DNA of 64,000 nucleotides from contig NW_003213656.1 in NCBI RefSeq assembly GCF_000006405.1, positions 1 to 64,000 of the forward strand. The letters run 5' to 3'. The notes below the pieces were generated by a model. The model did no database searches. It was not told where the DNA came from and saw nothing but the letters and a program-made list of their open reading frames with translations. Shown one piece after another: positions 22,661-34,101 of the stretch (the first letter of the stretch is position 1; every line of letters starts with the position of its first letter). Source of the stretch: Perkinsus marinus ATCC 50983. Lineage: Eukaryota; Perkinsozoa; Perkinsida; Perkinsidae. The position numbers and the translations under genes are program-made.

Positions 22661-24427
22661 TTACAACTGGTCCAAACTGTCTTTGAGACTACGGATGAGG
22701 TCCTCCGCGTCCTGAGAAGGAACAGTCCCAAAGGACCATGAGCGCAGAGGTAAGCAACCCTACCTCAACTCCAACAGACACACGGATGAACCCGTCCACA
22801 ATACCCAACCTAAGCCTGTCTTCGGGTAACATGTTAGCATGGGTCATCACTGCACAGGCTGTGATGATAGACTCGGTAGCGCCAAGATTCTCACACAAAG
22901 ACCAAGGGCGCTGGAACAGCAAACAATAAGACACACATCAGTATCACTATTAACTCACCTGGATGGAGTTCATAAGCTTAGTACCCGAGTCAGAACCACC
23001 AACAACGTCGAACCATAGCATTCCACCATGAAGGTTGTTCCTAAAGACATCAGATAACGACCATATGCAAAGAGAACGTCACACACGGAGCGGAAGTATC
23101 AAGAGAAGGGGCGGATAGCAATCACCTGTGAAGCTTCTTAGCGAGCTCATGTTGTGGGTGAGACTCAAGACCGGGGTAGATTACACGGGAGCATTTCGGA
23201 TGACCCTCCAAAAACTTGCAGATCTTCATAGCAGTCTCCGACTGACGCTGGATACTGCAAAGGTAAGAACACTCATCATCCGTGGAAAATGGGCTAACTA
23301 AACCGTTCAGAGTTCTCACCGTAATTCAAGGGTCTTCACAGTCTGCAGCTGGATGAAGGCAACAAAGGGAGACATGATGTTGCCGTGCATGTTCTGGATA
23401 AACTTCATGCGCTGATACAACTCCTTGGTACGGCAAGCCAGAGCACCACCTAGCAACCACAATCGGCCAGTAGCAGCTGTGATACGACTCACCGGTGGTG
23501 ATGTTGTGGCCATCATAATATTTCGTCGTTGATTGAAGAGTGATGTCAACACCAAAGTCCATTGGACGGCAAATGACTGGGGTAGCGAATGTGCTATCGC
23601 AGACATGGACAATGCCCTTCTCTCTGCATAGTGCGGAGACTGCCTCGAGATCAACCAATCGTAACAGAGGATTTGTCGGAGTCTCCGAGAATACCTGGTA
23701 TCAAAAGGCGACAGTGCCTCATCATATTCAGTAAGTATTCCTCACCATTTTGGTATTCGGCTTCAGAGCCTTCTTGATGTTCTCGACGTCAGTCATGTCG
23801 ACAAAAGAGAACTCCATGCCCAAGGGTATGAACTGCTCGCGCATGATCCTGATTCGAGAAGCCAATGGCCAGAGCGTACTGGGATGACACCATCCGGAAG
23901 GGAGACCACAACGTTACCTGTTAGTGCCGCCATAACTGCACTCAGTAACCACAGCGTGATCTCCAGCATTCATCAGCCCACATACTACGGTAGTGGTAGC
24001 AGCCATACCTGCAATAGGCGTGACTCAATCGTTTATCATACGTATAGGAAACTGACCAGTTCCAAAGACTGCGGCACCCCCAGGAGCCTTCTCGATCTCC
24101 GCGATCTTCTCCTCATAGGCACGAACAGTCGGGTTGGAGGTGCGACTGTAGCTGAACCCCTGCGAGAAGACGAGGATGAGCGTACAAGGCGGGAAGCTGC
24201 TGAACCACCTTGGCAAGGTATTTGTCTACAGACTCTTGGACAAAGGTAGTCGACAAGAAGACCGGCGTCAGAATAGCACCAGTCTCATTATCAGGCGACA
24301 CCGAGGCATGCACCTGAGCAGCTGCGTACCAGGGGAGCTTCACCGAAGACCAACCCACCAACTCAGTGCCCATGCCAAGAGGACCTGGGATCCACTCGCC
24401 AGCGACGGTCTTCTTACCAGAGGACAT
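22661..24427 (-). CDS. Cys/Met-metabolism PLP-dependent lyase (cystathionine/methionine gamma-lyase family, multi-exon)
   Basis: A fold-type I PLP enzyme of the transsulfuration family (cystathionine gamma-lyase, gamma-synthase or methionine gamma-lyase), a cytosolic sulfur amino acid enzyme. Landmarks from the start: [12 protein letters not shown] (ATG 24427), [18 protein letters not shown] (about 24260), [18 protein letters not shown] (about 24130), [19 protein letters not shown] (about 23680), [18 protein letters not shown] (about 23600), the PLP-lysine segment [10 protein letters not shown] (about 23520), [12 protein letters not shown] (about 23190), the [11 protein letters not shown] block (about 22890) and RVSVGVE (about 22775). 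The stop TAA is at 22661-22663. At least seven short introns are present. Residues separating lyase from synthase were not resolved. Confidence 0.92.
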
Positions 24428-24625
24428 CAATAACGATAAAAGGCCTACAGAAAGTGATAGTGACGGTAGACTTACAAGGTGATCTACAAACTCAGCCCGA
24501 ACTATAGGTACCGTCTGAATGACCGTCGAAACGTGAAGATATACATGAACGCGAACTCCATTTGAATCATAGTTCAAACGCGTTTGCGCCCGCCATTCCA
24601 ATCGATCAGATCGGCCCCTTCACCA

Positions 24626-26504
24626 ATGTACTCGACATATTCTTATCACAAACGGCGTCGAACGCAGGGCGGCAAGTCGGACTGGGGGCGCAATAAGATC
24701 TATCGCCTCGACCGACTCGCCAAGACCGACGTATTGGCTGATGGAGGCCACCAGGTAAACGGTAAGGGGGTGTCACTAGCTACTACTCCCGCCGGGAGTC
24801 TCCCGGCTTTCGGCGAACTATGCTGGAGTCGAACCCGGGCTGCTTGACACCTTTCACGCAGGGGGAGTAAAAATTTTAGGGGTATTTAACATCGAAACCA
24901 GTAGCAACCACTCACTACTAGCCCCCAATGCAGACCCTAGCTGACTCGATTTGAATCTGTCGCGTGGGGTCGAGGATCTGCGGCAGCAGATTGGCGTCCA
25001 TTTTCGAGGCGATCTACGAGGATTGAGGTCTGCTGTTGTTGGTCGTAGGGATGCGTAAACACACTGTGCTGGTCTGATGATGGACACTACCTCCTGTCTG
25101 GTAGCGATGATAGGCGTTTAGCACTGTGGCGGCTTGATACCCACGACTTCGACAGTGCCAAGCCCAAGCGGCCAGTGCGAGTCCTCGACACTGGTAGGAG
25201 GTCTTGTCCATCCACACTCATACGTACCGTCTCAGGTCACACACTCAACATATTCCACGGCCGTTTCTTCCCAGGGAATTGCTCGCTTATAGCAAGCTGC
25301 AGTCTTGATGCTTCCGTTAGAGTCCACGACCTTACCACCACTGCTAGCATTGTATGCAGCACGGCCCATCGAGAGAGGGTCAAGAAATTGGTAGAAGACA
25401 TGGTCCTCAACGAGTAACCCTCTAACCCTTTCCAGGTATTGCCATACGATTGCCCATCTCTCGTCGTTTCCTGTAGTCACGACGGAACCATCAGACAGAT
25501 GGACATCCGCGACCCTGCTTCATGCAAGGCCCCAGATGTAGTACTACCAACATCAGCCCTTGTATTGTCGTTAGTAGATCCTGGCTAGCTGGGGTCACGG
25601 CATCAATGGCATCAGTGGTGGTTGGGCGCTCCGGCCGTACCTACTACTAGCTGGTGGCGAGTTGCCGACACTTAGACTGTACGATCGTCGTCGGATGCAA
25701 GCACTCCAGTGTGGTACTACTACTGCATCATGTGTTGTGAGTGAGCTCCAAGGACCTGATACTGCTAATTCTGATAGTGACTTGGTTGACCTGTGCGTCA
25801 GTGGTGTATGCCTATCCCAAACAGGTAGAGTAGCTGTCGGGTCGTGGATGAATGGTGAGGGTATTTATGCATTTGATGTCGATGCCCCCAATGAGCCCCT
25901 CGGCCCTCCCTTCAAAGGCCACGCTAACTTCCGTACAGTCAAGGAGGTATCACTAGTAGGCCTCAATCAGGAATATGTTGCTAGTGGTAGTGATGATGGT
26001 AATTGGTTTGCATGGCGATTGCGACATGAACCTTTCGAGGGTATCACCGAATTTCCAGGCAGTCTGCCTTCCCCTCCAGTTGAATGCCCCATCGACTCTA
26101 GGCTTGCCTTTGTAGGTCTTGAAGGAGACATGGAGGTCGTCAACTGTGTCCAACAGCACCCGACTGAACCATGTATAGTTACTTCTGGTATTGAGAATGA
26201 TATCAAAGTATGGCATCCTGAGCGTACCAACTATCGGGAGAAACTACCCATTCGGGCGGACCCACGGCTTCGGCAGATTATTACTCGGAACCTCACCCAT
26301 TCGGCCGACTCCCATGGTCTTAGTAATTTCCTCCTCACCATACTGCGCCGCCGCTTCCCTCACGCCCACAACCTTCAGAGGTTCGGTTCCACCGTAGTAT
26401 TTACTCGCTCGCCCGCTTCCGACAGCGACTCCTCTGAACCCGTCAGTGACGCCAGCCCGGGCGAGTCGATAACCGGTGGTTCTACATCGTCGGACACCTC
26501 ATAG
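24626..26504 (+). CDS. DCAF8/WDTC1-like WD40 protein, tandem copy A (multi-exon)
   Basis: A WD40 beta-propeller of the kind found in DDB1-CUL4-associated factors (DCAF8, DCAF6, WDTC1), probable substrate receptors of CRL4 ubiquitin ligases. Blades seen: [20 protein letters not shown] (about 25053), HTLNIFHGRFFPGNCSLIAS (about 25243), a DIRDPASCK blade (about 25505), LRLYDRRRMQ (about 25673), [17 protein letters not shown] and [17 protein letters not shown] (25800-26025), and [18 protein letters not shown] then GIENDIKVWH (about 26110-26215). The proposed start MYSTYSYHKRRR (24626) lies 200 bp from the divergent lyase gene, so the two probably share a promoter region. The first exons before 25050 are uncertain. 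The C-terminus is Ser/Asp-rich and ends at TAG (26502-26504). Confidence 0.8.
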
Positions 26505-26685
26505 TCCGTCCAAGGCTGGCCCAGCGCTGCTACTCGAAAGAGTTTTGGAAGGCGATGGAGGGATCGTGGGCCTCATCATGTGACTATTGTTGTTATTGTG
26601 TACCAGTTGCTTCTGTACAGTCGCCTGCTGTAGAGTTGTGGTATTGAGTAATTTTCGCAGTATTATTGAGTGATGCCCCCATATA

Positions 26686-28561
26686 ATGGCAATGTACCAT
26701 GAATATAAGGACAACCTCTTCAGCTGGTGTCCAGATAGGCTCACACATATGGATAGAGCTGGGGAGCTGTCGTCGATGCCCCGGCTGTTTCCCGCTCGTT
26801 TGCAGCGGTCGGACAGTGGAATCCTCACTGGCCATGCGGTAAGTGATGATGATGGTACTTCTATAAGACCGGATCAGTTCTCGTTTGCAGGGATGTGTCA
26901 ATACATTGTGTTGGTCCGAAGATGGTCAGCTGCTCCTATCTGGTAGTGATGACACTCAGTTGATGCTGTGGCAATATAGAGATGGTCCTGGTCGGGCTCA
27001 ACGGCGGCCAATTGAGGTCATCGACACAGGTGAGCAATGTCTGGGCGGCTGACCTCCAGTTAGTGTGCATCTGTCGAGGTCACAGTTCGAATATTTTTCA
27101 CGCCCGGTTCTTCCCTGACCGCTCCTCCCTTGTGGCCAGCTGTAGTCTGGACACCACGATTAAGATCACCGATGTTGAGAACGGCATAGTGTTAGCAACG
27201 TGCCACGCGCATAAGGACATGGTCTCCAAACTAGTACTTAGACCACTACTCGGCTACCGTCCTAGCCTATGTGGACCAGGTCATCCCTTGGGACTGTCCT
27301 CATCTAGTCATCTCCTGTAGCGCGGACTCAACAGTACGGCAGTTCGATATCCGAGCAGGGCCAGGCTCGTCTCAAGTGCTCGCCCGATGGGCCCATTGGC
27401 GTAGCGGCATCAATGCCATCAGCGGCGGCTGGGCCTTGCGGCCTTACTCGGTCTGTTGGTCTTGAGTAGCTACTGCTGGGTACCATCATAATCATTGTCA
27501 GATTCTAGCGGGGGGCGATTGGCCTGTAGTCCAACTGTATGATAGGCGACGTATGCCTCCTGATCGCCCTTCTGACCGGGGCCCAGGTCCTGAGCCTGTG
27601 GCAACGCTTAGGGGACCTTCTATTGGGAATAATCGTTCGGAGCACCTTCATGTCAGTGGTGTATGCCTATCCCAAACAGGTAGAGTAGCTGTCGGGTCGT
27701 GGATGAATGGTGAGGGTATTTATGCATTTGATGTCGATGCCCCCAATGAGCCCCTTGGCCCCCCCTTCAAAGGCCACGCTAACTTCCGTACAGTCAAGGA
27801 GGTATCACTAGTAGGCCTCAATCAGGAATATGTTGCTAGTGGTAGTGATGATGGTAATTGGTTTGCATGGCGATTGCGACATGAACCTTCGAGTGTACTA
27901 CGGGATGATGTAGACATCGCTCGGCCCGACCAAAGCGACGACGACGAGGATGATGACGATGACGACGAATACGTTTCTCGGCATCCTGTGGATCCTAGGC
28001 TGGCATTCGTCGGTTTTGGTGCAGACCGTGACGTTGTGAACTGTGTCCAGCAGCATCCTTCCGAGCTGTGTGTAGCTACCTCGGGGTTCGAGGATGATAT
28101 CAAGCTATGGCGTCTAGGGAGTCCTAGGCAAAAACCTACACTGCGGGCCCTACGGCGAGCATGTCATGCTAACGCTGCTCCTGCACAGCTGGACAGGTTC
28201 CTCGACTTTCCTGTTGTAGCCATGATGAGACTGTTGGACCAACGTGTTCGGGATGGCACGATACATGACGAGGACGATGATGACATCGAAGGTGACGAGG
28301 AGGAGCTCTTGGCGCGCAGTCAACTGAGAAGACTGGTAGTACCCTTAACTAGAATGGTAGATGCATTGCTCAGTTGTTCAGTTGGCGAGCATACGTCCTC
28401 CGTCTGGCTCCGATGATGATGTCATGCCCAATGCCCGAAGTAGCGCTAGTGAGCCAGGAAGTATTGGAGAGGACGAGGAGGGTAGCGATCAAGGCGATAT
28501 CAGTTCCCCCCCAGACCCAGCCAGACGACGGCCACGTATGATGAGGTGTTTACAACAGTAG
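26686..28561 (+). CDS. DCAF8/WDTC1-like WD40 protein, tandem copy B (multi-exon)
   Basis: Tandem paralogue of the preceding gene. The start [15 protein letters not shown] (26686) leads to ILTGHA, a GTAAGTGAT donor, then [20 protein letters not shown] (about 26895), [20 protein letters not shown] (about 27083), [16 protein letters not shown] (about 27306), [10 protein letters not shown] (about 27530), [17 protein letters not shown] (27650) and a final blade [10 protein letters not shown] (about 28088). An Asp/Glu-rich loop interrupts the propeller near 27935-27975 and another acidic run lies at 28265-28310. A stretch of roughly 240 bp from about 27649 is nearly identical to copy A, while flanking blades have diverged. 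The final exon (about 28390-28561) is Ser/Asp-rich. Confidence 0.8.
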
Positions 28562-28736
28562 CTATTGTGTGATTGATATAGTATTGATAACGGTCTCCAC
28601 TCTACGTCTCTAGCGGGGAGAACTACATTCGTCTGTTGTACATGAGTATTTTTCAAGGGCACATCTGTCGGGTTGCCCACTGGATTGTCGATAGTCAGCT
28701 TTAATTTGTTTCACCCGCCCCTGTTTATACTGTTGA

Positions 28737-30441
28737 ATGCAAATAGATCGACTGAAGCAGCTACAGGATATGGCTCGAGAGCGAGGTGTCATAGTCAAGG
28801 TACGCCCTACTACGACGGAGTATCCGCATGTCCCTGTCAGGTGCACATGCTCGGTGTAGCAGGGGGAGTAGCGGCGACAGGGGCCGCCGTAGCCACCTCA
28901 GCAGCGACAACAATGGCTGGCGCTGCTGCTGCTGATGCCAAGGCCAGTCCAGTATTTGACGATTCGTCAGCAGCACCGACGGACTATGACACGAGCAGGC
29001 CGAACACCCCACAGGAACAGCGGGTTGGCACTGGTAGAAAGGGGGACATCACTGTAATGCTCATTGGTCGGTTCAGGGACAGAAGTAGCAGCTTTCCTGG
29101 GCGTATCATGGAAGGCATCAGAAGCCAAGGCTGAGGCTGATAAGCGTCAGTCGATGGACGAGTTCTATGCCCAGGCTGGTAGGGGGGCTAGGGAGCGGTG
29201 AGGAAGTGATGATAGGGATTTTGACTCAGGGGAGGTCCAACGTAACCTTGGCCTGGTCAATAAGAATCTTGATCTGTTGGACCAGAAACGGATAGACGTT
29301 ATTAACGCTACAAGCCAACAGCAGGAGCAAGGTCAGCGTGGGGACACTTTGTAGGGTTGATGGCTGCTTCTTAGCTATTCGGGACAGTGTCGATGAGATC
29401 GTTAGTGATGTAAACCGGAGTATGGTGGGGACCAAGAAGAAGGCAAGTACCAGCATCTAGGGTTACATAATTTTGTGGCGCAGTGACGTTTTCCATCCAC
29501 GAGGTTATGGTCTGTTTTGATCAGATAGACACTATGGGAGAGTCCACCAAGGACTTCGAAAGTAAATTTGCCTCGAAGTGTCACATTGCATCGGAACTCC
29601 GTATTCGTAATGGGATGGAGCAGGCCGGCCTACGACGGCTGAACGAATACGTACCAACAAAATACTGTGCGCTGCTGGACATTCACAACCTCAGTTGAAA
29701 CGCTTTCAAAAACTGCAATCGGATTTCAACAGCGACATTCGGGAGAAAGCACTGCGGCAGCTTGCCATCGCGGTCCCTGCTGCGACAGATGCCGAGGTAC
29801 TACTAGATCGGACAGTCGTGATTTAGGTCGTCGATTTTGGTTAGAGAGAAGCGATGGTAGATCAAGGAGTTCAACCCCAGGAGCAGTACTTTCGGTCCAA
29901 GCAGGATAGAATCACAAAGCTGCAAGGCCTGAGGGACAGGTAGGTACCTTGTCGTGTTCAGGGCTGCGACTTGATGGTCCTGTGATGTTAGATATGAGTC
30001 GATTCAACGGCTGGAGCAGTCAATTCAAGAAGTTAACCAAATGATGGTCGAGCTTGCGGTAAGGGTAAAGTCTATTTGTTATAGGCCCAATGCGGTCTCT
30101 TTCAGTTATTAGTAGAACAGCAAGGGGAAATGCTCGACTCAATAGAATTCAACGTTGTGAATACTAAGAACAATGCTGGTAATGAAAATGTATAAGGACG
30201 GACAGTAGCCTTCTGGTATGCATTATCAATCTCAGCGCGTACGGAGCGAGCGTTGATCAAGGGCCGCAAGAGGCAACGTCGTAACCTGTGGATTAAGCTA
30301 TGTATATGTGTCTGCTGTGTGGTTTGCATTCTAGCCCTGGTGAGCCTATGTTTACCGTCTCCTCCTCCTTATTATCATTATTATCAGGTTCTGGGTCTCC
30401 TGTCGTACTTCAAGGTACTATTCCCGTCCAATAGTAGATGA
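28737..30441 (+). CDS. Syntaxin-like Qa-SNARE (multi-exon)
   Basis: A t-SNARE of the syntaxin family, which drives vesicle fusion at the plasma membrane or endomembranes. Seen in order: MQIDRLKQLQDMARERG (28737), an Ala-rich segment (about 28860-28940) and DKRQSMDEFYAQAG (about 29138), like the start of a syntaxin Habc region. Then come VQRNLGLVNKNLDLLDQKR (about 29240), QLKRFQKLQSDFNSDIREK (about 29690), and the SNARE heptads YESIQRLEQSIQEVNQMM then LVEQQGEMLDSIEFNV (about 29990-30160). After an intron come basic KGRKRQRRNLWIK and a single C-terminal membrane anchor CICVCCVVCILALVSLCL (about 30300-30350). The Gln of the ionic layer fits VEQQGEM. The last residues (to stop 30439-30441) may be altered by an unrecognised intron, and exon joints in the first half are approximate. 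Confidence 0.8.
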
Positions 30442-30759
30442 TGGGCCTTTTAATATTATACATGTAAATTTTCCTCCTTAATTCCGTCATCTCCCTATTG
30501 CAGCGTTAAACGGGAGCGGCTACTCACTGGCCTGCGACGGTTACTCCTACCACTGTATTTGTTTTCGACTATTAAAACTACTATACTTCAGCCGCTGGTA
30601 TCATTACAGTCATGGATGCTAAGTTGCTTCTTTGGATATCTGAGTACCATATATCATCCATTCGGCCCGGTTAACTGACGGCATTGTTGAGCTCGGGGGG
30701 TTGCTGTTATATAGCCGATCACAGAGGTCATTTTTTACACTCCTCCTCCTCTGCATCTA

Positions 30760-31000
30760 ATGCTGTTCGCCCGATTCGGCCCTAGAGCTACCAGAGCCTT
30801 CTCCAGCTATAAATCGGCTCATCAGGAGACCCCTCTCACCTACTACCGTGCTACACAGCACGCCACCTCGTCGATCAACCATCGTTTGGCTTATATCAAC
30901 GCGTAAGTGTTGCTGCTGACTACTGTCCCTGGGAGCTGCCTCGATCAGGGTCTTCGTCATCTGGGTCTGCGACTCGCTGAATACCGTGCTGGACTGCTAG
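30760..31000 (+). CDS. Small protein with mitochondrial-type leader (two exons)
   Basis: ATG at 30760 opens MLFARFGPRATRAFSSYKS, an Arg/Ser-rich start without acidic residues, as in mitochondrial presequences. The frame ends at a good donor GTAAGTGTT after AYINA. Joining to the acceptor ...CGATCAG gives a hydrophobic VFVIWVCDSLNTVLDC-stop tail, for about 65 residues. This would suit a small inner-membrane subunit. The family is unrecognised, and the second exon depends on one splice choice. Confidence 0.45.
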
Positions 31001-31169
31001 GAGCGTCCAAAAGAAGAAGTGGTGATGGTTTAACGACATGATGGTATTAGTTTTCAGTACTTTTGCCCGAAACATTTTTGCGTTCAACCATCTCCGGGAT
31101 ATTCTTCTCATTCTGGTATAGAATCTTATTATCAGTAGCTTAGAGTTTGTTCACTTCCTCTTCCAAAGC

Positions 31170-31994
31170 ATGTCCGGTGCTGGCTCTATGATTGCCTTGG
31201 GTCCATTCTTTGCGATCTGCCAAGGTTGCGGTGTCTCTATGCAGAAGGGCCTCTTATCGTTGGTGAAGCAAGTCGGTATAACCTACGCGATCAATGGCTT
31301 CGTCCGCTATAGTGTCAACAGCATGCTGCCGGAGGGATTCTATCAGACCCAACCGTGGGGCTCTGCCGTAGAGCTAATGCTCTCTTGCTTGGATCTGTTG
31401 GGTATGGTCCAGATTATATACTACTCAGACTGTCTTAGGGTTGGCTTTGACGATGATGCCCGTCGGGCTTTGGCCGTTGGGGTCACGTGGGCGACTTTGG
31501 AAGTTGTGCGTTACAACTATAACTGGGGTCTTACTATAGAAATGCACCAGAGTAAGCTGGCAGTCTTCACCCCATCTACTCTCATGAGTAACCTCATTCT
31601 TGCTGGAGACGTCTCCTTAGCTGTTGGTATCTGGTTGACGTATAAGTTCGGTCGAGAGTTGCTTCCAATTCTTGTGGTCTTCCTGTCTGCGTTCGTTCTT
31701 CCTGGCTTGGCCATCTACCTCCGTATGGCTTTTGGTATGCATGATTGGGACAATGAGTTCATCGGTATCATTCTGGCAGCCTCGGGATTGACTTCGCTGT
31801 TTGCGTATTGGGTGTGGGCTAAGTATTACCCCGACGGATCGGCCAAGCAAGCTGAGCTCGATGAGATCGCCGAAGAGAAGCGTCAGAAGGAAGCTGTTGC
31901 CAAGGAAGAGGAGGCCAGGTCGAGCGATATGGTTCCTCAACGTCGAAGTAAGAAGGCACGAGCAGCTGCTGCTAAGAAGAACAGGCATGATTGA
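31170..31994 (+). CDS. TMEM147-like multi-pass ER membrane protein
   Basis: An uninterrupted 274-codon frame with about seven hydrophobic segments. The pattern matches TMEM147, a subunit of the ER translocon-associated BOS/multipass complex: an N-terminal GPFFAICQGCG, then LLSLVKQVGITYAINGFVRY, LDLLGMVQIIYYSDC (position of the family's DLIGLNLVMSR), and AVGVTWATLEVVRYN (position of its ALGWATAELIMSR). Later membrane spans follow in the right order. The C-terminus adds a charged coiled tail (AELDEIAEEKRQKEAVAKEE) ending in basic KKARAAAAKKNRHD, which is longer than in animals. It is one of the few intron-less genes here. The assignment rests on remembered family pattern only. Confidence 0.6.
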   Translation: MSGAGSMIALGPFFAICQGCGVSMQKGLLSLVKQVGITYAINGFVRYSVNSMLPEGFYQTQPWGSAVELMLSCLDLLGMVQIIYYSDCLRVGFDDDARRALAVGVTWATLEVVRYNYNWGLTIEMHQSKLAVFTPSTLMSNLILAGDVSLAVGIWLTYKFGRELLPILVVFLSAFVLPGLAIYLRMAFGMHDWDNEFIGIILAASGLTSLFAYWVWAKYYPDGSAKQAELDEIAEEKRQKEAVAKEEEARSSDMVPQRRSKKARAAAAKKNRHD

Positions 31995-32826
31995 CTCAAT
32001 TGAATGATGAGACGTGATCGTAGTTTGTGTTTTCTACTGTTTATTCAACGAGTATTGTACAGCATTGCCGTTGGATTTGCGTTGTAAGACAGTTCGAGTG
32101 GTTGAAGTGAAACTCTATTCGTCTTCCTCGCGGATCACACTCATTGACGGCGAAAAAAGGTCATGGCGTTCTTTCTCGGCTGAAGTTTTACCGACGTTTG
32201 GTCGGGAAGTTTATGAACCAGCAAGTGAGGACGATGCGACTCGAAATAGTCGGTAGGGCCTCTACCGTAGAGGGCCTCAAGTTGAGAACTATCACACAAG
32301 TTGGTTCCACTCGAAATTATCTCTCGCGATGTTCCTGATATCGTTCAATGGATAGCTGATATACACCCCAAACAGACCCCTCCCACGATTCGTCCCATTT
32401 CCTTGGACTTGGTCATTCATATAATGAGGACTCGGGATTCGCGTTACAGTTGTCTTCTAGTTGAGTCCTCTTCATTCCGACGGTTGAGAGCCCCCGAACC
32501 GGCATGGTTAGACCAGGTTTCTCTGACTTGCTACTGGGACACAGTTTAGTACGTATCGAAGTTGAATCGGCAATCAGCAACCTTGAGAGTCTATTCCTTG
32601 CGAGTGCACTTCGAGGCAATATAGGTGAAGCTTGAGAGTTCATGACTATTGTCTGATGCCAATATGTAGCAGAGACTGGCTGCTTATAAGCTCTGCGATT
32701 GCAAACAGCTTGAAACACATATGCCCCGCAAAAACTCAACTTCTCTGTGTTGTGAAATAATTGACTATTTCCTGCATCTGACCCGTTGCGGTATCAAATA
32801 GACGAATGATAATGTAGCATTATGAA
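31995..32826. other. Intergenic region
   Basis: About 830 bp between the ends of two convergent genes. Short frames on both strands show no recognisable features. No RNA gene or clear repeat is seen. Confidence 0.4.
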
Positions 32827-34101
32827 TCAACAATTGCGTCCAAAACACTTCCGGTAGTCTTTTGTCAACCATGTGAATGGCATCAAACTGAGGGTGTAGA
32901 AACCCAGACGAGTGCCACTACTGCCAACCTTCGCCCTGATCTCTTTCATCAGTTCTATAGCTTCCTTCGGCGACCATGAGCCAAGTTCATTGGCCCTTTC
33001 AGGATCGGTACAAGCTCGATTATTCAATGGATACATACAGCCAGTAGAACCTGAGTGCCTCGGGGACCATATTAGTGCGGTATCATCAGCGTATCTTCGT
33101 GTGTCCGTCCGAGGTAGCGGGGACTCTCCAGAAATGCTGGAGAGCAGGAAGTTGGTCATATCCTGGACCTTATCCTTCCTGCTTGCAAACTCGGACGAAT
33201 CACCATCATAAGCTTCAGGGCTGGGAACCCAAAAATCCAAGAGGAAAGATAAATACATATCGACTTTGGTACCGTGAGAATTCTTAGCGCCATTCAGGAC
33301 GCCAAGACCAACCGTGAGGCCGAGTTTGAGCGATCCCTTGGCTGCCTGCCCTTGGTCGATGAGCTTCGGCAGATCAACACTGCGGACGTCGATGCCGTCG
33401 ACCGCAATACCGGCGATAACCGTAGCCTTCATGAACGCATTCCAGGTGGTAGCAAATCGGAAGAGGCAAGCCATGACATTGGGCTGACCTGTACAAACCG
33501 TCGACCACGTATTATCGGTCGGTATCACGTTGATCCAAAAGCTTGTACCACTCTTCTCGAGCTGCTGCAGGAGCGACTGGAAGTCCTGACCACCTCCAGC
33601 AATGGTGCTTCTGCCAACCTTGGTCACATCACCATCCACCCAATTCTTCACAACAGCTCCGCTTGCTGTCAGCACTAGATCGCCGACTCGAACGTTTAGA
33701 CAATTGTTGCCGGCAATGAAGGCTGGCAGGTGGTTTGTTAAAAATTCCCGGGGACCAGCGGCTGACATGCTCGGCCAATCCGAGAACAACATCACGTTTG
33801 AGGTGACCTCAGAAGGACTGTCGCTTCCTGGGCACTTGTCTGAAGACGGGGTTGTCGTAGGACCAGTAGGCGTTGATGATTGGGTAGGACCAGTAGGCGT
33901 TGGTGATTGGGTAGGACCAGTAGGCGTTGGTGACTGAGTAGTAGTGGGCTCAGAGGTCGAGCCATTTCCCGAAGGGGAAGTCGTGAGCCCTGTTGGGGAC
34001 ATGATGATGGGATTGGGCCGGGCGCCACACCCTTCCATGACAAAGAACACCGCAAGAATACAGAAAGCGGCACCGCATCTCCGTGAAGAAGGGCAGAACA
34101 T
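32827..34101 (-). CDS. Secreted protein with Pro/Thr-rich repeat linker and GH18-like barrel features
   Basis: A single-exon frame of 424 codons. It begins with a signal-peptide-like hydrophobic stretch (CGAAFCILAVFFVMEGCGA), then a Ser/Thr/Pro linker (residues about 35-90) with 9-residue repeats SPTPTGPTQ, which is likely O-glycosylated. A Cys-containing domain of about 320 residues follows. Alternating hydrophobic strands such as FWINVIPTDN, IAGIAVDGIDV and GSLKLGLTVGLG recall a GH18 TIM barrel. The usual catalytic DxxDxDxE is not present: the corresponding place reads AVDGIDVRSVD. An enzymatically inactive chitinase-like or wholly different lectin-like role is possible. It is probably secreted or cell-wall associated. 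The family call is an inference. Confidence 0.6.
   Translation of the reverse strand: MFCPSSRRCGAAFCILAVFFVMEGCGARPNPIIMSPTGLTTSPSGNGSTSEPTTTQSPTPTGPTQSPTPTGPTQSSTPTGPTTTPSSDKCPGSDSPSEVTSNVMLFSDWPSMSAAGPREFLTNHLPAFIAGNNCLNVRVGDLVLTASGAVVKNWVDGDVTKVGRSTIAGGGQDFQSLLQQLEKSGTSFWINVIPTDNTWSTVCTGQPNVMACLFRFATTWNAFMKATVIAGIAVDGIDVRSVDLPKLIDQGQAAKGSLKLGLTVGLGVLNGAKNSHGTKVDMYLSFLLDFWVPSPEAYDGDSSEFASRKDKVQDMTNFLLSSISGESPLPRTDTRRYADDTALIWSPRHSGSTGCMYPLNNRACTDPERANELGSWSPKEAIELMKEIRAKVGSSGTRLGFYTLSLMPFTWLTKDYRKCFGRNC
33857..33937 (-). repeat. 27-bp tandem repeat, three units, coding for SPTPTGPTQ
   Basis: The + strand shows GTAGGACCAGTAGGCGTTG-type units beginning at 33857, 33884 and 33911, that is, a 27-nt period equal to nine codons in the secreted-protein linker. 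Units differ at one or two bases. Copy number may vary between strains. Confidence 0.85.

Noticed and set aside
24800-24850. tRNA on minus (CCCGGGTTCGACTCC) near 24830
   Set aside because: No anticodon arm or acceptor pairing could be drawn around the B-box-like word.
33500-33940. Plus-strand frames ending GPVGVGDWVGPVGVGDW
   Set aside because: They are the antisense of the repeat linker of the secreted protein, whose minus frame runs 424 codons with a signal peptide.
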